Source of the DNA: Actinomycetota bacterium
GTDB lineage: Bacteria; Actinomycetota; Actinomycetes; S36-B12; CAIYMF01
DNA: 64,000 nt
Assembly: GCA_020161245.1 (NCBI GenBank)
Contig: JAIUOK010000003.1
Span: 1-64,000 of the forward strand
Direction: 5' to 3'
Position numbers and translations under genes: made by a program. This document shows positions 1 through 8,976 of the stretch, piece by piece (position 1 is the stretch's first letter; each line of letters begins with the position of its first letter). A model generated the notes under the pieces. That model saw only the letters and a list, made by a program, of their open reading frames with translations, made no database searches and had not been told where the DNA came from.

Positions 1-2
1 CG

Positions 3-1004
3 TTCACCTACCCACCTGCCGCCGCCATCCTGTTCGCCCCTCTCGCTGTGCTCCCGTTCTGGGCAGCCAATGCCCTGCTCACGTTGTCCAGCGTGACGGC
101 GCTGGTCGCCCTGCTCGTGCTCGCGGTCGGCCGCTCGAAGGCAGAGAAGGCGAGTGGCGCCGCGGCCCTGGCCCTCCTCGCCGCGTCCCTTCTCGCCGAG
201 CCCGTCCAGGCAACTCTGGGGTTCGGCCAGGTCAACCTGGTACTGGCAGCCATGGTCGCCCTCGACGTGCTGACACCGCGCACCTGGTGGCCCCGCGGCC
301 TCCTTATCGGCATCGCCACAGCCGTGAAGCTCACGCCCGCTGTGTTCGTCCTGGCGCTCCTCGTCAGACGCCAATACCGGGAGGCAGCCACCGCGGCCCT
401 GTCCTTCACCATCGTCAGCCTGCTGGCCTGGGTGGTAACGCCACGGGACTCGCAGCAGTACTGGACCGGTGCCCTGTGGGATCCGGACCGGATCGGCGGA
501 GCGGTTTACGCGGGCAACCAGTCCATCAACGGGCTCCTTCTACGGCTCGGACTGACCGGGCCGGCCGAGCGTGCTGCATGGTTGATGGGTGTCGCACTCG
601 TCGTCGGACTGGCCTGGGTCGGCATGACAAGGGCTCACCGAGTCGGCGACGTGGTGCTCCTGCTGGGCATCAACGGGCTTGTCGCGCTGCTGGCCTCCCC
701 CGTGTCCTGGACCCACCATTGGGTGTGGCTGCTCCCACTCGGGCTCGCCCTGTGGGCCCGCACCGACCGGGCAGGTTGGCGCCTACTAGCTGTTGTCGGT
801 GCGAGCCTGATGTTGCTCCGCCCGATGTGGTGGCTGCCTCGCGAGGCGGAACGCGAGCTCGACTGGGCGCCTTGGCAGCAGGTCCCCGGCAATGCGTACG
901 TCCTGTTCGGAGTAGCCGTCCTGCTGGCAGCCGCTCTCGGGTCGCCTTCGAGACACAAGCTCCAGCGCGGGCTCATCGCACGGCTACGAGTGGCAGGAAG
1001 TTGA
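3..1004 (+). CDS. GT87-family polyprenol-phosphate-mannose-dependent mannosyltransferase-like membrane protein (5' truncated)
   Basis: The reading frame is open to the left edge of the window, so the N-terminus is missing; 334 codons remain. The protein is almost wholly hydrophobic, with about eight predicted membrane segments. It carries features usual in the GT87 (DUF2029) family: FTYPP near the visible start, GFGQVNLVL in the next segment, GIATAVKLTPAVF, and GNQSINGLLLRL in a periplasmic loop. GT87 enzymes transfer mannose or arabinose from a polyprenyl-phosphate donor to envelope glycolipids on the outer face of the membrane; the acceptor cannot be read from the sequence. Third codon positions are visibly less G/C-biased than in the genes to the right of tRNA-Leu, which suggests a more recently acquired gene. 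Family assignment is fairly secure, substrate unknown. Confidence 0.75.
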   Translation, partial: FTYPPAAAILFAPLAVLPFWAANALLTLSSVTALVALLVLAVGRSKAEKASGAAALALLAASLLAEPVQATLGFGQVNLVLAAMVALDVLTPRTWWPRGLLIGIATAVKLTPAVFVLALLVRRQYREAATAALSFTIVSLLAWVVTPRDSQQYWTGALWDPDRIGGAVYAGNQSINGLLLRLGLTGPAERAAWLMGVALVVGLAWVGMTRAHRVGDVVLLLGINGLVALLASPVSWTHHWVWLLPLGLALWARTDRAGWRLLAVVGASLMLLRPMWWLPREAERELDWAPWQQVPGNAYVLFGVAVLLAAALGSPSRHKLQRGLIARLRVAGS

Positions 1005-1069
1005 GAACGGCGCTTCGCCGCGGGCTGTGACCATTCCCGTGACCAGGGATGTGCTTCGGTCAAGAACGG

Positions 1070-1102
1070 CAGATGCCGCAGGTCGCTGACCTGCGGCATC
1101 TG
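1070..1102. terminator. Bidirectional hairpin terminator
   Basis: A perfect 15-bp inverted repeat (CAGATGCCGCAGGTC with its complement) encloses a 3-base loop. It lies 11 bases beyond the 3' end of tRNA-Leu and about 65 bases beyond the glycosyltransferase stop, so it can end both convergent transcripts. There is no T-tract, as is common in high-GC actinobacteria. Confidence 0.75.
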
Positions 1103-1112
1103 TGCCGAGCTG

Positions 1113-1199
1113 TGGTGCGCGAGGGGGGAGTTGAACCCCCACGCCCTTACGGGCACACGGACCTGAACCGTGCGCGTCTGCCTATTCCGCCACTCGCGC
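1113..1199 (-). tRNA. tRNA-Leu (anticodon CAG)
   Basis: The complement folds as a type II tRNA of 87 bases including an encoded CCA. The acceptor GCGCGAG pairs with CTCGCGC, the anticodon loop TTCAGGT gives CAG, there is a long variable arm (TGCCCGTAAGGGCG), and the T-arm reads GGGGGTTCAACTCCCCC. In M. tuberculosis leuT occupies the same place beyond fhaA. The tRNA 3' end faces the possibly foreign glycosyltransferase gene on the left. Confidence 0.96.
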
Positions 1200-1503
1200 G
1201 CGCCGGAGAAGGCTAGCACGCGGGGCAGGTGCCCCTGAAAACGGCGGCAGCGGCTCCGACCTGCGGCGGAAGGCGGCGGCGGAGGGGGCTGGCGCCGTCA
1301 TCGCACCGTGATGCCGGACACGGAACACCGCGCCCGCCTGCGCCGTCGAAGCACGTGCACGGCCGGCGCCGTCCGTCGTCGACGGAGGGCGCAGCCGTGG
1401 GAACCGTGTGGGCAGCGTCCCCACGGTTACGATCGACGCGTGCCCGGACCTCCGGGCGCGATCATGCGCGCCCCCGGGCGCCGACGAGCACCAGGGAGGC
1501 GCG
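1200..1503 (+). promoter_or_regulatory. fhaA upstream region, candidate promoter
   Basis: This 304-base gap holds no convincing gene. It should contain the promoter of the fhaA-to-pknB operon and, at its left end, that of tRNA-Leu. A TACGAT box at 1428-1433 is a possible -10 element for the operon; I see no clear matching -35. Short imperfect G/C palindromes occur around 1350-1385 with no assigned role. Confidence 0.35.
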
Positions 1504-2202
1504 GTGGGTCTGCTCGACCGCTTCGAGCAGCGGCTCGACCGCATGGTCAACGGCGCCTTCGCCCGGGCCTTCAAGGCCGAGGTGCAGCCCGTCGAGATCG
1601 CCTCCGCCCTCGCCCGCGAGATGGACGACCGCGCCGCCGTGGTCAGCCGCGGCCGCACGGTCGTGCCCAACGTCTTCGTCGTCGACCTCAGCCCGCACGA
1701 CCACGAGCGGCTCTCGGTCTACGGCGGCACGATCCAGGAGGAGCTCGCCGGCGTCGTGCGCGAGCACGCCGAGGAGCAGCGCTACACCCTCATGGGCGGC
1801 GCCGAGGTCACCCTCGCCCGCGACGACGACCTCGAGACCGGCCTGTTCCGCGTGCACTCCGAGGCCAAGGCGGGGGTCGCGTCGCAGGCGCCCGCCGGCC
1901 GGGCGCCGGTGGCACCGCCGTCCGACGCCGGCCACCCGCGCCTCGTCGCCGACGACACGGCGCACCCGCTGAGCCGCGCGGTCACGCGCCTCGGCCGCGG
2001 CAGCGACGTCGACGTCCGCATCGACGACCCCGGCGTCTCGCGCCACCACGCCGAGATCCTGCTCGGCCGCGAGGTGGTCCTGCGCGACCTCGGCTCCACC
2101 AACGGCACCTACGTCGACGGCGTCCAGGTGGGCGAGGTCGTCCTCCACGACGGTGCCGTCGTGCAGCTCGGAGGCACGCGGCTGACGTTCCGGGCTGGGT
2201 GA
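1504..2202 (+). CDS. fhaA: FhaA: DUF3662 and FHA domain protein
   Basis: 232 residues from a GTG preceded 4 bases away by AGGGAGG; this start gives the family-typical N-terminus MGLLDRFEQRLDRMV. Residues 1-115 are the DUF3662 domain. A short linker leads to a C-terminal FHA domain (about 155-230) with the phosphothreonine-binding signature GRGSDVDV, SRHHAE and GSTNGTYVDG. In mycobacteria FhaA binds phosphorylated MviN/MurJ-associated pseudokinase and is itself a PknB substrate, coupling kinase signalling to lipid II flipping. Here a pseudokinase gene for that interaction lies at 52.4-53.9 kb. First gene of a tightly packed operon reading fhaA, fhaB, pstP, rodA, pbpA, pknB. Confidence 0.93.
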   Translation: MGLLDRFEQRLDRMVNGAFARAFKAEVQPVEIASALAREMDDRAAVVSRGRTVVPNVFVVDLSPHDHERLSVYGGTIQEELAGVVREHAEEQRYTLMGGAEVTLARDDDLETGLFRVHSEAKAGVASQAPAGRAPVAPPSDAGHPRLVADDTAHPLSRAVTRLGRGSDVDVRIDDPGVSRHHAEILLGREVVLRDLGSTNGTYVDGVQVGEVVLHDGAVVQLGGTRLTFRAG

Positions 2203-2209
2203 CCCGCCC

Positions 2210-2707
2210 GTGTCCGAGCTGGTCCTCACGCTGCTGCGCCTGAGCTTCCTCGTGCTCATCTGGCTGCTGGTGATCGTCGCGATCCTCGTGCTGCGCCGCG
2301 ACCTGCGGGCGCCGCGCGATGCCCGCATGGTCGTCCCCGCCCGCGGCGGCGCAGCAGCTGCGCCGGGCAAGGCCCCCAAGCCGGTGAAGGCCAAGCCCGC
2401 CAAGGCGCCCAAGACCGGCGTGCGCAGCCTCGTCGTCACCGAGGGCCCCCTCGCCGGCACGGTGATCCCGCTGGGCGCAAGCGATGTCACGATCGGCCGC
2501 GCCCCCGACTCCACCCTCGTCCTCGACGACGACTACGCGAGCAACAACCACGCGCGCATCTCGCTGTCGGGCTCCACATGGGTGGTCACCGACCTCGGCT
2601 CGACCAACGGGACGTGGGTCGGCCGCAGCCGCATCACCGGCCCCACCCCGCTCACGGTCGGCGAGCAGCTCAAGGTGGGCCGCACGGTCCTCGAGCTGCG
2701 GAAGTGA
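2210..2707 (+). CDS. fhaB: FhaB/FipA: membrane-anchored FHA domain protein
   Basis: 165 residues, GTG start 7 bases after the fhaA stop. One N-terminal transmembrane helix (about residues 5-27) is followed by a basic Lys/Pro/Ala linker (about 45-70) and a cytoplasmic FHA domain (about 75-163) with GRAPDSTLV, NNHARIS and GSTNGTWVG. In mycobacteria the orthologue (FipA) is phosphorylated by PknA/PknB and links FtsZ and FtsQ during stress. The position between fhaA and the PP2C phosphatase matches that gene. The absence of pknA nearby leaves PknB as the likely local kinase partner. Confidence 0.93.
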   Translation: MSELVLTLLRLSFLVLIWLLVIVAILVLRRDLRAPRDARMVVPARGGAAAAPGKAPKPVKAKPAKAPKTGVRSLVVTEGPLAGTVIPLGASDVTIGRAPDSTLVLDDDYASNNHARISLSGSTWVVTDLGSTNGTWVGRSRITGPTPLTVGEQLKVGRTVLELRK

Positions 2708-2714
2708 GGCCGCC

Positions 2715-4118
2715 GTGGTGCTGATGCTCCGCTCCGCCGCGCGCTCCGACGTCGGGCTCGTGCGTGCGGGCAACGAGGACTCCGGGTACGCCGGCGACCA
2801 GCTGCTCGTCATCGCCGACGGCATGGGCGGCCACGCCGCGGGCGAGCTCGCGTCGGCCGCCGCCATCGCCACCATGTCGGAGGTCGAGCCCGCAGGCCTC
2901 GCCGACGCCGAGGCGCTCGAGCGGCTGTCCGAGGCCGTGGTCACCACCAGCGAGCGCATCGCCGACGTCGTCGCCGCCAACCCCGAGCTCGCCGGCATGG
3001 GCACCACGCTCACGGCGCTCGCGTGGCTGGGCGGCGAGCCGCCGCGCGTCGCCGTCCTGCACGTCGGCGACTCGCGCGCTTACCTGCTGCGCGACGGCGA
3101 GTTCCGTCAGATCACCCGCGACCACACCTATGTGCAGACCCTCATCGACTCGGGCCGGATCGCGCCGGCCGAGGCGGCCTACCACCCGCGGCGCAACCTG
3201 CTCATGCGCGCGATCGACGGCGTCCATCCCGCCGAGCCCGACGTGTCCGTCCGCGAGGCGCGCCTCGGCGACCGCTACCTCGTCTGCAGCGACGGCCTCT
3301 CCGGCTACGTCACCGACGACCGCATGGCCGAGCTGCTCGGGCTCAAGGACCCCACCGCCGTCGTCACCGCGCTCGTCGACGCCGCCCTCGAGGCCGGAGC
3401 GCCCGACAACGTGACGTGCGTCGTGGCCGACGTCGTCGCCGTCGACGAGGCCACCGAGCCCGAGGCGCCGGTCGTCGTGGGTGCCGCGGGCGAGCCGCGC
3501 AACCGCGAGCGCCTGCCCGACCTCACCTTCCCGGCCGACGCCCAGATCGACACCCGCCCGGCCACCGTCGTGCGGGTGAGCACGCGCTCCGACACCGGCG
3601 ACTCCGGCGTCTCGCCGATCGCCGACGTCTACCACGAGGAGCAGCGCGGGCCACGCCGCCGCTCGCGGCTGAAGTGGCTGCTGGCGGTGCTGGGCGTGCT
3701 CGTCATCCTCGTGGGCACGCTGCTCGCCACGCTCACCTGGGCGCGCGGGCAGTGGTACGTCGGGAACGACGGCGGCTATGTCGCCATCTACAACGGTGTG
3801 AACGGGTCGCTCGGGCCGATCAGCCTGTCGTCGGTCGAGGAGGTCTCGACCGTCACCGTCGACTCCCTGCCCGACTTCGAGGCGATGCAGGTCGAGGCCA
3901 CCATCGCCACCGACAGCCTCGCCTCGGCGCAGCAGGTCGTGCAGCGGCTCACCGAGCGCGCGGCTCAGTGCCAGACCGTGCCGACCACGCCGGGCTGCCC
4001 CGGCACCGACGGCATCGACACCGGCGGCGACGTCGGCAGCAGCCAGGGCGACGGCCTGCCGACCCTCACGCCGTCGGCGTCGCCGGCCTCGACGCCCGCC
4101 ATCCCGCCGGCGCCCTGA
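2715..4118 (+). CDS. pstP: PstP: PP2C-type serine/threonine protein phosphatase
   Basis: 467 residues. I chose the GTG at 2715, 5 bases after GAGG, because it reproduces the family start (MxLxLRxAARSDVGLVRxxNED). Residues 1-240 are the PP2C catalytic domain with the metal-binding motifs RAGNEDSG, VIADGMGGHA, HVGDSRAYLL, CSDGLSG and DNVTC. An acidic cytoplasmic linker leads to one transmembrane helix near 317-340 and an extracytoplasmic tail of about 125 residues ending in a Ser/Thr/Pro-rich stretch. It should reverse PknB phosphorylation of FhaA, PbpA, CwlM and others. Its stop codon overlaps the rodA start (TGATG), implying translational coupling. Confidence 0.95.
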   Translation: MVLMLRSAARSDVGLVRAGNEDSGYAGDQLLVIADGMGGHAAGELASAAAIATMSEVEPAGLADAEALERLSEAVVTTSERIADVVAANPELAGMGTTLTALAWLGGEPPRVAVLHVGDSRAYLLRDGEFRQITRDHTYVQTLIDSGRIAPAEAAYHPRRNLLMRAIDGVHPAEPDVSVREARLGDRYLVCSDGLSGYVTDDRMAELLGLKDPTAVVTALVDAALEAGAPDNVTCVVADVVAVDEATEPEAPVVVGAAGEPRNRERLPDLTFPADAQIDTRPATVVRVSTRSDTGDSGVSPIADVYHEEQRGPRRRSRLKWLLAVLGVLVILVGTLLATLTWARGQWYVGNDGGYVAIYNGVNGSLGPISLSSVEEVSTVTVDSLPDFEAMQVEATIATDSLASAQQVVQRLTERAAQCQTVPTTPGCPGTDGIDTGGDVGSSQGDGLPTLTPSASPASTPAIPPAP

Positions 4119-5524
4119 TGGCCGCGCCCACGACGGCGCCCGCCGTCCCCCGCTACCGCCAGCCCGACCGCCGCTGGGCCGAGCTCGGCCTGCTCGTCGC
4201 CGCGTTCGCCGTCGGCGCCGCCGCCTACATCCAGGTCGACCTCGCCGTGCTCGGCAAGGTCAACGACGGCACCTGGGGCGTGCTCGCCATCACCGGCGCG
4301 CTCATCCTGTCCGCCCATGTCGCGGTGCGCCTCGTCGCGCGCTACGCCGACCCGCTGCTGCTGCCCGCCGTCGTCACGCTCAACCTGCTGGGCCTGGCGA
4401 TGATCCACCGCCTCGACCTCGCCGACGAGCTGCGGGCCCGGCGCGCCGGCCAGCCCATCCCCACGCCGGACGTCGACAGCCAGCTCACCTGGACCGCGCT
4501 CGGCATCGTGCTGTTCATCGCCGTGATCGTCGTCGTGCGCGACCACCGCCGGCTGCAGCGCTACACCTACACCGCGATGCTCGCCGGTCTCGTGCTGCTG
4601 CTCCTGCCGCTCGCGCCCGTGATCGGCGCGCAGATCAACGGCGCCACGCTCTGGATCCGCATCGGGTCGCTGTCGTTCCAGCCCGGCGAGCTCGCGAAGA
4701 TCCTGCTCACCATCTTCTTCGCGGGCTACCTCACGGTGAAGCGCGACAGCCTCGCGCTCGTGCGCACCAAGGTGCTCGGCCTCGAGCTCCCCCGCGGCCG
4801 CGACCTCGGCCCGCTGCTCGTCGCGTGGTTCGTCTCGCTCGCCGTCCTGGTCTTCGAGCGCGACCTCGGCACCTCGCTGGTCTTCTTCGGCCTGTTCGTC
4901 ACGATGCTCTACATCGCCACGCAGCGGCGCAGCTGGCTCGTGCTCGGCGCGATCCTGTTCCTCACCGGGGCGGCGTTCGCCTACCTGGCCTTCGGCCACG
5001 TGCGCCTGCGCGTCGACGTGTGGCTCGACCCGTTCACCGACGAGGCCGACCGCGGCTACCAGATCGCGCAGTCGCTCTACGGCTTCGCCAGCGGCGGCAT
5101 GTTCGGCACCGGCCTCGGCCAGGGCTACCCGCAGCTGGTGCCCTACGCCAAGAGCGACTTCATCTTCGCCGCGTTCGGCGAGGAGCTCGGACTCATCGGC
5201 GTCGCCGCGATGCTCGTGGTGTTCGCCATCGTGATCCAGCGCGGCATGCGCACCTCGATCGCCTGCCGCGACGTGTTCGGCACCCTGCTCGCCGCAGGGC
5301 TGTCGATCGTGCTGGCGCTGCAGGTGTTCGTCGTCATCGGCGGCGTCACGCGCCTCATCCCGCTCACCGGGCTCACGACGCCGTTCCTGTCGCTCGGCGG
5401 ATCGTCGCTCGTGGCGAACTGGATCGCGGTGGCGCTGCTCATGCGGATCAGCGACGCCGCACGGCGCCCGGAGCCGGAGGGCGTCGCCATGGAGGACGCC
5501 CCCACGCAGGCGGTGCGGCTGTGA
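4118..5524 (+). CDS. rodA: RodA/FtsW-family SEDS peptidoglycan glycosyltransferase
   Basis: 468 residues beginning at the ATG that overlaps the pstP stop. About ten to twelve transmembrane helices are visible. SEDS landmarks include FQPGELAKI, the catalytic-loop context VFERDLGTSL, the large extracytoplasmic loop with WLDPF and QIAQSLYGFASGGMFGTGLGQG, and KSDFIFAAFGEELGLIG. SEDS proteins polymerise lipid II in the membrane and need a partner class B PBP, encoded immediately downstream with a GTGA overlap. The call is RodA by neighbourhood; FtsW would be expected in the dcw cluster elsewhere. Confidence 0.95.
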   Translation: MAAPTTAPAVPRYRQPDRRWAELGLLVAAFAVGAAAYIQVDLAVLGKVNDGTWGVLAITGALILSAHVAVRLVARYADPLLLPAVVTLNLLGLAMIHRLDLADELRARRAGQPIPTPDVDSQLTWTALGIVLFIAVIVVVRDHRRLQRYTYTAMLAGLVLLLLPLAPVIGAQINGATLWIRIGSLSFQPGELAKILLTIFFAGYLTVKRDSLALVRTKVLGLELPRGRDLGPLLVAWFVSLAVLVFERDLGTSLVFFGLFVTMLYIATQRRSWLVLGAILFLTGAAFAYLAFGHVRLRVDVWLDPFTDEADRGYQIAQSLYGFASGGMFGTGLGQGYPQLVPYAKSDFIFAAFGEELGLIGVAAMLVVFAIVIQRGMRTSIACRDVFGTLLAAGLSIVLALQVFVVIGGVTRLIPLTGLTTPFLSLGGSSLVANWIAVALLMRISDAARRPEPEGVAMEDAPTQAVRL

Positions 5525-6975
5525 TCCGCTCCGTGCGCCGCCTCGCGGCCGTCCTCGCCGTGCTGCTGGTGCTGCTGCTCGCCAACATCACCTACTACCA
5601 GTACTTCAACGCCGCCGAGCTGCGCGCCCGCGCCGGCAACAGCCGCGTGATCCTCGAGGAGTACAGCCGCGAGCGCGGCCCGATCCTGCTGGGGTCCACG
5701 GCGATCGCGTCGTCGGTGCCCACCGACGACCAGCTGAAGTTCCTGCGCCAGTACGCCAACGGGCCCCTCTACGCGCCGGCCACCGGCTTCTACTCGATCG
5801 TCTACGGCGCCACAGGGATCGAGCGCGCCGAGAACTCGGTGCTGTCGGGGTCCGACGACCGGTTCTTCGTCGACCGCGTGCAGCAGCTGTTCGCCGGCCG
5901 CGGCGTCAAGGGCGGCGCCGTCCGCCTCACCATCGACCCGCGCGCGCAGCGGGCCGCCTACCAGGGGCTTGCCGGCCGCACCGGCGCCGTGGTGGCCATC
6001 GACCCGCGCACAGGCGCGATCCTCGCCATGGCGTCGTCGCCGAGCTTCGACCCCAACAAGCTCTCGAGCCACAACCCGACGCAGATCCGCGAGGCGTACG
6101 CCGCCTACGACGCCGATCCCAAGAAGCCCATGCTCAACCGGCCGCTCGCGATGACGCTGCCGCCGGGCTCCACGTTCAAGCTCGTGACGGCCGCCGCGGC
6201 GCTGGAGTCCGGCCAGTACACCGCCGACACCGTCGTGCCCGGCCCGGCGTCCCTCGACCTGCCCAACACGAGCAAGGACCTCAACAACTGGTCCGGCACC
6301 GCGTGCGGGCCGAACGGCGAGACCACGCTCGAGAACGCGCTGGCGGTCTCCTGCAACACCGCGTTCGCCTCGATCGGCATGGAGCTCGGCGACGACGCTC
6401 TGCGCGAGCAGGCGGAGAAGTTCGGCTTCGGGACGTCGTTCGAGATCCCGCTGCGCGCCGCGAGGAGCCGGTTCCCCGCCGACCCCGACGTGCCGCAGAC
6501 GGCGATGAGCGCCATCGGCCAGTTCGACGTCTCCGCCACCGCGCTGCAGATGGCGATGGTCGGCGCCGGCATCGCCAACAACGGCCAGGTGATGGAGCCC
6601 TACCTGGTCTCGGAGATCCTGAGCCCCGAGCTCGAGACGCTCGAGACAGCCGAGCCGAAGGCGTTCTCGCAGGCGATGTCGCCGGCCAACGCGGCGTCGC
6701 TGCTGGCGATGATGGTCAACGTCGTCGACAACGGCACCGGCTCCAACGCCCGCATCCCCGGCGTCCTCGTCGGCGGCAAGACGGGCACCGCGCAGACCGG
6801 CAACAACCAGACCGCGCACGCATGGTTCGTCGGCGTCGCGGAGGCCGTGCCGGGCCAGGCTCAGGTCGCCGTGGCCGTGGTGCTGCAGAACGGCGGCGGT
6901 GCCGCCGAGGTCAGCGGAAACCGGCTCGCGGCGCCGATCGCCAAGAGCGTCATGGAGGCGGTGCTGCGCAGGTGA
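5521..6975 (+). CDS. pbpA: PbpA: class B penicillin-binding protein (transpeptidase)
   Basis: 484 residues from the GTG overlapping the rodA stop by 4 bases. A single N-terminal membrane anchor (about 8-25) precedes a PBP dimerisation region and a transpeptidase domain with all three active-site motifs: SxxK at S217-K220 (GSTFK), SxN at S277-N279 (SCN) and KTG at 420-422. It cross-links peptidoglycan outside the membrane, with RodA as glycosyltransferase partner; the mycobacterial orthologue is phosphorylated by PknB. The length fits the PbpA family. Confidence 0.95.
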   Translation: MIRSVRRLAAVLAVLLVLLLANITYYQYFNAAELRARAGNSRVILEEYSRERGPILLGSTAIASSVPTDDQLKFLRQYANGPLYAPATGFYSIVYGATGIERAENSVLSGSDDRFFVDRVQQLFAGRGVKGGAVRLTIDPRAQRAAYQGLAGRTGAVVAIDPRTGAILAMASSPSFDPNKLSSHNPTQIREAYAAYDADPKKPMLNRPLAMTLPPGSTFKLVTAAAALESGQYTADTVVPGPASLDLPNTSKDLNNWSGTACGPNGETTLENALAVSCNTAFASIGMELGDDALREQAEKFGFGTSFEIPLRAARSRFPADPDVPQTAMSAIGQFDVSATALQMAMVGAGIANNGQVMEPYLVSEILSPELETLETAEPKAFSQAMSPANAASLLAMMVNVVDNGTGSNARIPGVLVGGKTGTAQTGNNQTAHAWFVGVAEAVPGQAQVAVAVVLQNGGGAAEVSGNRLAAPIAKSVMEAVLRR

Positions 6976-7123
6976 TGCAGGTCTCCACCCGGAACGGCGC
7001 AGCAGCCGGCGGCGTCCCTGCACCAGGGGCGGCGTCGCTGCTGCCACACTGCTCGGGGAGCCGCGAGGCGCGCCCCGGGACGATCGCGTCGGGCGCCCCC
7101 GGCCGCGGGTACGAGGAGGAACG

Positions 7124-8866
7124 GTGAGCGAGGACAGCGTGCGTCGTCTCGGCGACCGCTACGAGCTCGGCGAGGTGATCGGCCGCGGCGGGATGGCGGA
7201 GGTCCACGAGGGCAAGGACCTGCGGCTCGGCCGGCGGGTGGCCATCAAGATCCTGCGGCCCGACCTCGCGCGCGATCCGAGCTTCCAGGCCCGGTTCCGC
7301 CGCGAGGCGCAGAGCGCGGCGGCGCTCAACCACCCCAACGTCGTCGCCGTGTACGACACCGGCGAGGACGTGCTCGCCGACAGCCCCGACGCCACCGGCG
7401 CCGTCGTCCCGTACATCGTCATGGAGTACGTCGACGGCATGACGCTGCGGCAGCTGATGTCGAGCGGCCGCCGCCTGCTGCCCGAGCGTGCGCTCGAGAT
7501 CACCGCCGGCACGCTGGCCGCCCTCGACTACAGCCACCGCCACGGCATCGTGCACCGCGACATCAAGCCCGCGAACGTGATGCTCACGCGCGCCGGCGAC
7601 GTCAAGGTGATGGACTTCGGCATCGCCCGCGCGCTCGCCGACTCCGGCCAGACGATGACCCAGCAGTCGGCCGTCCTCGGCACCGCGCACTACCTCTCGC
7701 CTGAGCAGGCGCGCGGCGAGGTCGTCGACAGCCGCAGCGACCTCTACTCCACCGGATGCCTGCTCTACGAGCTGCTCACCGGCCGGCCGCCGTTCACCGG
7801 CGAGTCGCCGGTGTCGATCGCCTACCAGCACGTCAGCGAGAACGCCGTCCCGCCGTCGCAGCTCGACCCGTCGGTGCCGCCGCAGGTCGACGCGATCGTC
7901 CTGCGCGCGCTCGCCAAGAACCCGGAGGACCGCTACCAGTCGGCGGCGGAGATGCGCGCCGACGTCGAGCGCGCGATCGCCGGCCTGCCCGTCACCGCGC
8001 CCGTGCCGGTGGTCGGCCAGGAGACCGCGGTGATGGCGCCGGTCGGTGCGGCCACGGCGCTAGCGGCGTCGGAGGAGAGGTCGTCGCAGCGCAGCCCGGC
8101 GTTCTGGGTGCTGCTCACCCTCGGCGTCCTCGTCGCGGCGGTCGGCGCCTTCCTCGTGGGCCGGGCGATCTTCGGGACGCCGGCCGTCGACAACGCCGCC
8201 GTCCCCGACCTCAAGGGCCTCACCCTCGTCCAGGCCCAGCAGGCGGCGCAGAAGGCCGGGTTCGTCATCGCCGACAACCCGACCGTGCAGCCGTCGCAGG
8301 ACCAGCCGAAGGACACGATCATCAGCCAGACCCCGGCGGCGCAGGAGCTCGCGCCCAAGGGATCGGCGATCGCCGTCGTCATCTCCGCCGGCAAGGAGCA
8401 GGTGACCGTCCCGACGCTCACCGGCCTCACCTCGGCCGACCAGGCGCGTGCGGCGCTCGTCGACGTCGGGCTCAACCTCGGCACGGTGACACCGGTCGAC
8501 TCCGACCAGCCGCAGGGCGTCGTCGTCAGCCAGGACCCGCCGGCTCAGGAGACGGTCGACGCGGGCAGCCTCGTCAACATCGAGGTGTCCAACGGCAAGA
8601 CGACCGTGCCCGACGTCGTCGGCTCGAGCGAGGCCCAGGCCCGCAGCGACCTCGCCAACGCCGGGTTCGACGTCAACGTCGTCCAGCAGGAGACCGACGC
8701 CGCCTCGCCGGGCACCGTGCTGGCGCAGTCGCCCAAGGGCGGCACCACGGCGGTCAAGGGCACCCTGGTGACCATCACGGTCGCCAAGGCCCCGCCGCCC
8801 CCGCCCACCACGCCACCGCCGTCGACGACAGCGCCCGCCCCCAGCCCCAGCGCCACCGCGACGTAG
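7124..8866 (+). CDS. pknB: PknB: transmembrane PASTA serine/threonine protein kinase
   Basis: 580 residues, GTG start 4 bases after AGGAGG. The cytoplasmic kinase domain has [11 protein letters not shown]-binding K42, alpha-C E61, catalytic H144-R-D146 with K148 and N151, and D164-F-G. T177 and T179 in the activation loop align with the autophosphorylated pair of mycobacterial PknB. One transmembrane helix lies near 326-348. Outside are three PASTA repeats (about 359-425, 426-491, 492-556) and a short Pro-rich tail. PASTA domains bind muropeptides or lipid II and tie kinase activity to cell-wall growth. Mycobacteria carry pknA between pbpA and pknB; here that interval is only 148 bases. Three PASTA repeats is one fewer than M. 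tuberculosis PknB. Confidence 0.97.
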   Translation: MSEDSVRRLGDRYELGEVIGRGGMAEVHEGKDLRLGRRVAIKILRPDLARDPSFQARFRREAQSAAALNHPNVVAVYDTGEDVLADSPDATGAVVPYIVMEYVDGMTLRQLMSSGRRLLPERALEITAGTLAALDYSHRHGIVHRDIKPANVMLTRAGDVKVMDFGIARALADSGQTMTQQSAVLGTAHYLSPEQARGEVVDSRSDLYSTGCLLYELLTGRPPFTGESPVSIAYQHVSENAVPPSQLDPSVPPQVDAIVLRALAKNPEDRYQSAAEMRADVERAIAGLPVTAPVPVVGQETAVMAPVGAATALAASEERSSQRSPAFWVLLTLGVLVAAVGAFLVGRAIFGTPAVDNAAVPDLKGLTLVQAQQAAQKAGFVIADNPTVQPSQDQPKDTIISQTPAAQELAPKGSAIAVVISAGKEQVTVPTLTGLTSADQARAALVDVGLNLGTVTPVDSDQPQGVVVSQDPPAQETVDAGSLVNIEVSNGKTTVPDVVGSSEAQARSDLANAGFDVNVVQQETDAASPGTVLAQSPKGGTTAVKGTLVTITVAKAPPPPPTTPPPSTTAPAPSPSATAT

Positions 8867-8880
8867 GCCCAGCACGGCAC

Positions 8881-8912
8881 GAGGCCCGGATCCGCTCTCG
8901 GATCCGGGCCTC
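8881..8912 (+). terminator. Strong hairpin terminator after pknB
   Basis: A perfect 14-bp stem (GAGGCCCGGATCCG and complement) with a 4-base CTCT loop lies 14 bases after the pknB stop. It marks the end of the fhaA-pknB operon and separates it from the glutamine amidotransferase gene. Confidence 0.8.
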
Positions 8913-8976
8913 GTCGCATGCAGGCGTCGGCGCTACCCGCTTGGAGCCCATCGCGGGCGCAGGCGATGATGTGCGG

